From NCBI GenBank assembly GCA_029027265.1, contig CP093061.1, positions 1,984,001-2,048,000 on the forward strand: 64,000 nucleotides of DNA. Direction: 5' to 3'. Position numbers and translations under genes: made by a program. The notes under the pieces were generated by a model, which saw only the letters and a program-made list of their open reading frames with translations, ran no database searches and had not been told where the DNA came from. This stretch comes from Sulfurospirillum_A sp029027265 (lineage in GTDB: Bacteria > Campylobacterota > Campylobacteria > Campylobacterales > Sulfurospirillaceae). Shown in pieces: positions 62,019-64,000 of this stretch (its first letter is position 1; every line of letters starts with the position of its first letter).

Positions 62019-63000
62019 AAGTGCAACAAATTGGAGAAAAGGGGAAAGAAGTTAATTGTAGTAAAATATAAACCTCAAACCCACCAAGATTTGGAGTAAT
62101 TATGAAATACAAACAATTAACCCTAGAGAAACGATATCAAATTTCTGCTTTGAATAAGCTAGGAAAGAATCAAACTTTTATAGCAAATGAGATAGGTGTG
62201 CATAAAGCAACAATATGTAGAGAACTTTCAAGAAATTCTTTACCAAAATACAGTGCAAAAGCTGCACATGTAATAGCAAAAATAAGACATAAAAAGAAAC
62301 CAAGGAAGATAAGTGGAAGACTGCATGTAGATAAAAATTTATTCATTTCACATGAGACTATATATCAGTATATCTATAAGAATCTAAGACAAGGTGGCAC
62401 TTTATATAAAAACCTTAGACATCAAAATAAAAAATACACAAGAAGAAGTTCTCAATATAAAACAAGAGGACAAATTAAAGGAAGAGTAAGCATAGAAGAG
62501 CATCCTTCTATAGTAGAAACATACTCACGTATTGGAGATGTAGAAATTGATACTGTTATAGGCAAAGGTCCTAAAGGAGCTATTGTTACAATAATTGATA
62601 GAAAATCTAAATTCTCTTTGTTTAAAGTAGTAGACAGTAAACAAGCTTTGATAGATTTAATGGCTCCGATAAAAAATAATATCCATACTGTAACATCTGA
62701 TAATGGTAAAGAATTTAGTTTCCATAAAGATGTTTCAGAGGCATTAGATTGTGGATTTTATTTCTGTCATCCTTATCGTTCTTGTGAGAAAGGTTTAAAT
62801 GAAAATACTAATGGTTTACTTAGACAGTATTTTTCTAAAGAAACAGATTTTACTACGATAACTGACAAACAAATTGTAGAAGCACAAGAGCGTTTAAATC
62901 ACCGTCCTAGAAAGGCATTTGGGTATAAAACTCCGTTTGAAGTTTTCTTTGGTACAATTATTGGAAATATGGCATCATGAACGAGGTGTTTGTTGCACTT
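62019..63000. mobile_element. IS30-family insertion sequence
   Basis: Perfect 12-bp terminal inverted repeats, AAGTGCAACAAA (62019-62030) and TTTGTTGCACTT (62989-63000), bound a 982-bp element with one transposase gene. No target duplication is evident in the flanks (AAT on the left, GTA on the right). A decayed relative lies at 32195-32445. Confidence 0.85.
62102..62980 (+). CDS. IS30-family transposase with internal deletion
   Basis: The 292-residue protein has the IS30 N-terminal helix-turn-helix (IANEIGVHKATICRELSRN), ISHETIYQYIYKNLRQGG, and the DDE residues in GDVEIDTVIGK, TSDNGKEF and NENTNGLLRQYF. Between KKKPRKI and SGRLHVDK about 20-25 residues usual in the family (with W-S-P-E-Q) seem to be missing, in frame. 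It may be inactive. It starts at ATG 62102 inside the element. Confidence 0.88.
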   Translation: MKYKQLTLEKRYQISALNKLGKNQTFIANEIGVHKATICRELSRNSLPKYSAKAAHVIAKIRHKKKPRKISGRLHVDKNLFISHETIYQYIYKNLRQGGTLYKNLRHQNKKYTRRSSQYKTRGQIKGRVSIEEHPSIVETYSRIGDVEIDTVIGKGPKGAIVTIIDRKSKFSLFKVVDSKQALIDLMAPIKNNIHTVTSDNGKEFSFHKDVSEALDCGFYFCHPYRSCEKGLNENTNGLLRQYFSKETDFTTITDKQIVEAQERLNHRPRKAFGYKTPFEVFFGTIIGNMAS

Positions 63001-63182
63001 GTAACTTGAATTCAGGTAATAAGCACTTCTCTCTAAACGTATATCATATATAAAACCTATTCTTTTATAACCTGTTTTTGTTTTTACTGGACATATATGA
63101 AATTAGAGTTAATAGTAAAAAAGGGGATCTAAAAAGTGCTTGAAAGTATGGTATATTGGTAGTAAACAAAGGTTTATTTACA

Positions 63183-64000
63183 ATGAATTGTAAAAAAGCT
63201 CTAAAATCTGTCCAAATTGCCAAACTAATAAAATAAAAAAGATAGGAAAACGAAGAGGAATACAAAGGTATCAATGCAATGATTGTAACAAAAAATTTCA
63301 ATCAAAAAAACGCCCTAACCAACTTCAAAAAATCATCTTCAAAGAGTACATTTATAAGAGACAAACATTACAAGATTTGTCAGCAAAACATAATAAAAGT
63401 TTAACATGGATACAAAAACAAATATTCAATTATGAACCAATTGAAAAAATACACAATCCTAGAGAAGTAATTTTAGTTTGTGATGCTACATTCTATGGCA
63501 AAAGAGGATTATATAGAGCATTTCAAAGAAACTTTTTAGCTAAAGATAAAACCACATTTGCTAGTTTTGAAGATTATCCAGTGCAAATGTGTCACTTTCA
63601 TCAAAAAATAATCATACAGCGTTACATAACTAAGCATCCTAAACTAGAAATAAGCCAAGAACTTAAAAAAATAGTTTCGTCTTTGACAAAAACTACCGAC
63701 CTCACTTTTACTATAAAACTTGATAAATGGTATGATAAATATAAGGATTTTTAAAATGAAAAAACATTAAACGAAAGCACTCAAAAAGAGACTTTTACAC
63801 ACTATAGATTAGTAGCTGCTTATAAGAGTTTACGAACAAATTTACCTTATCTTTTTACATGTAAAAAATACAAAAATATCAGCATCCCAAACAGTACAAA
63901 TTCTTTAGATGGCGGAGTCTTTTCACTTATGAAAATATTCATTAAAATTCATCGTGGTTTGAGCAAAAGTTTGAAGTTAAAAATTGTGGATGATTATCTT
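63183..64000 (+). pseudogene. broken IS256-type (Zn-binding variant) transposase, partial
   Basis: A frame with a zinc ribbon (CPNCQTNKIKK, then YQCNDCNKKF) leads into VCDATFYGKRGLYRA and HFHQKIIIQRYITKHPK, and later NSTNSLDGGVFSLMK and IHRGLS near the edge. This resembles IS256/IS1249-type transposases. It is damaged: ATG 63183 is one base out of frame with the ribbon, and a TAA at 63752-63754 interrupts the frame, which reopens directly after. It runs off the window. Confidence 0.75.

Noticed and set aside
61828..62112. A full 94-codon minus-strand gene reaching into IS30
   Set aside because: Its first 30 codons lie inside the IS30 end, so only the part outside the IS is kept as a gene fragment.
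1..64000. CRISPR array or retroelement system
   Set aside because: No regularly spaced repeats, cas genes or reverse transcriptase were seen. The 41-bp repeats are only three and are irregularly spaced between genes.

Overview
The window comes from an AT-rich member of the Campylobacterota, most like Sulfurimonas or a close relative. This rests on gene content and order: dnaB-ispG-priA, a MagIII-type glycosylase beside mfd, the leuS-lptE-GGDEF-folC-M23-bactofilin run, secF-secD-yajC next to lnt, and short pseudopilin genes. No rRNA, tRNA or CRISPR array was seen. The genus is inferred, not proven.

Positions 1 to about 26,140 are most of a Mu-like prophage whose left end, and presumably its transposase genes, lie outside the window. 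It has three blocks. The early block (1-3962, + strand) carries small unknown genes, an HNH endonuclease, a RepA-like ATPase, GemA and a Mor-like activator. Three copies of a 41-bp hairpin repeat separate its gene groups. The head block (3959-12355, - strand) encodes Mu-type terminase, portal and F/G-like morphogenesis proteins, a protease/scaffold gene with a nested internal start, and lambda E/D-type capsid and decoration proteins. The tail block (12521-23558, + strand) encodes a P2-type contractile tail (V, W, J, I, H, FI, FII, E/E', T, U, X, D), including the -1 frameshift that makes E+E'. An adenine methylase, an unknown gene and a LexA/CI-type repressor end the element. The right end appears to sit inside the host comEC gene, leaving only its first ~93 codons.

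Positions 26,141-34,315 hold dnaB, ispG, priA, three pseudopilin genes split by a decayed IS30 fragment, and two small unknown genes. Positions 34,339-46,683 hold uvrB, ppk, a gamma-carbonic anhydrase-like gene, a Sel1 protein, a DnaQ-type exonuclease, trpF, rpe, a STAS/CheX protein, an HDOD protein, rpmB, a K+ channel, argJ and a DUF465 protein. Positions 46,690-57,279 form a long minus-strand gene run from leuS to magIII; folC in it is split by a -1 frameshift. Next come a small membrane protein, secF-secD-yajC and the divergent lnt. The right edge (61,828-64,000) is an insertion-sequence area: a truncated gene, a complete IS30-type element with 12-bp inverted repeats, and a broken IS256-type transposase running off the edge.

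The most unusual window-wide signal is the palindrome TACATGTA. I counted 28 copies by eye where base composition predicts about 2-3. It usually extends to YTACATGTAR, often to TACATGTAAAG, lies mostly inside genes where it encodes Leu-His-Val or Thr-Cys, and forms one terminator as an inverted pair.
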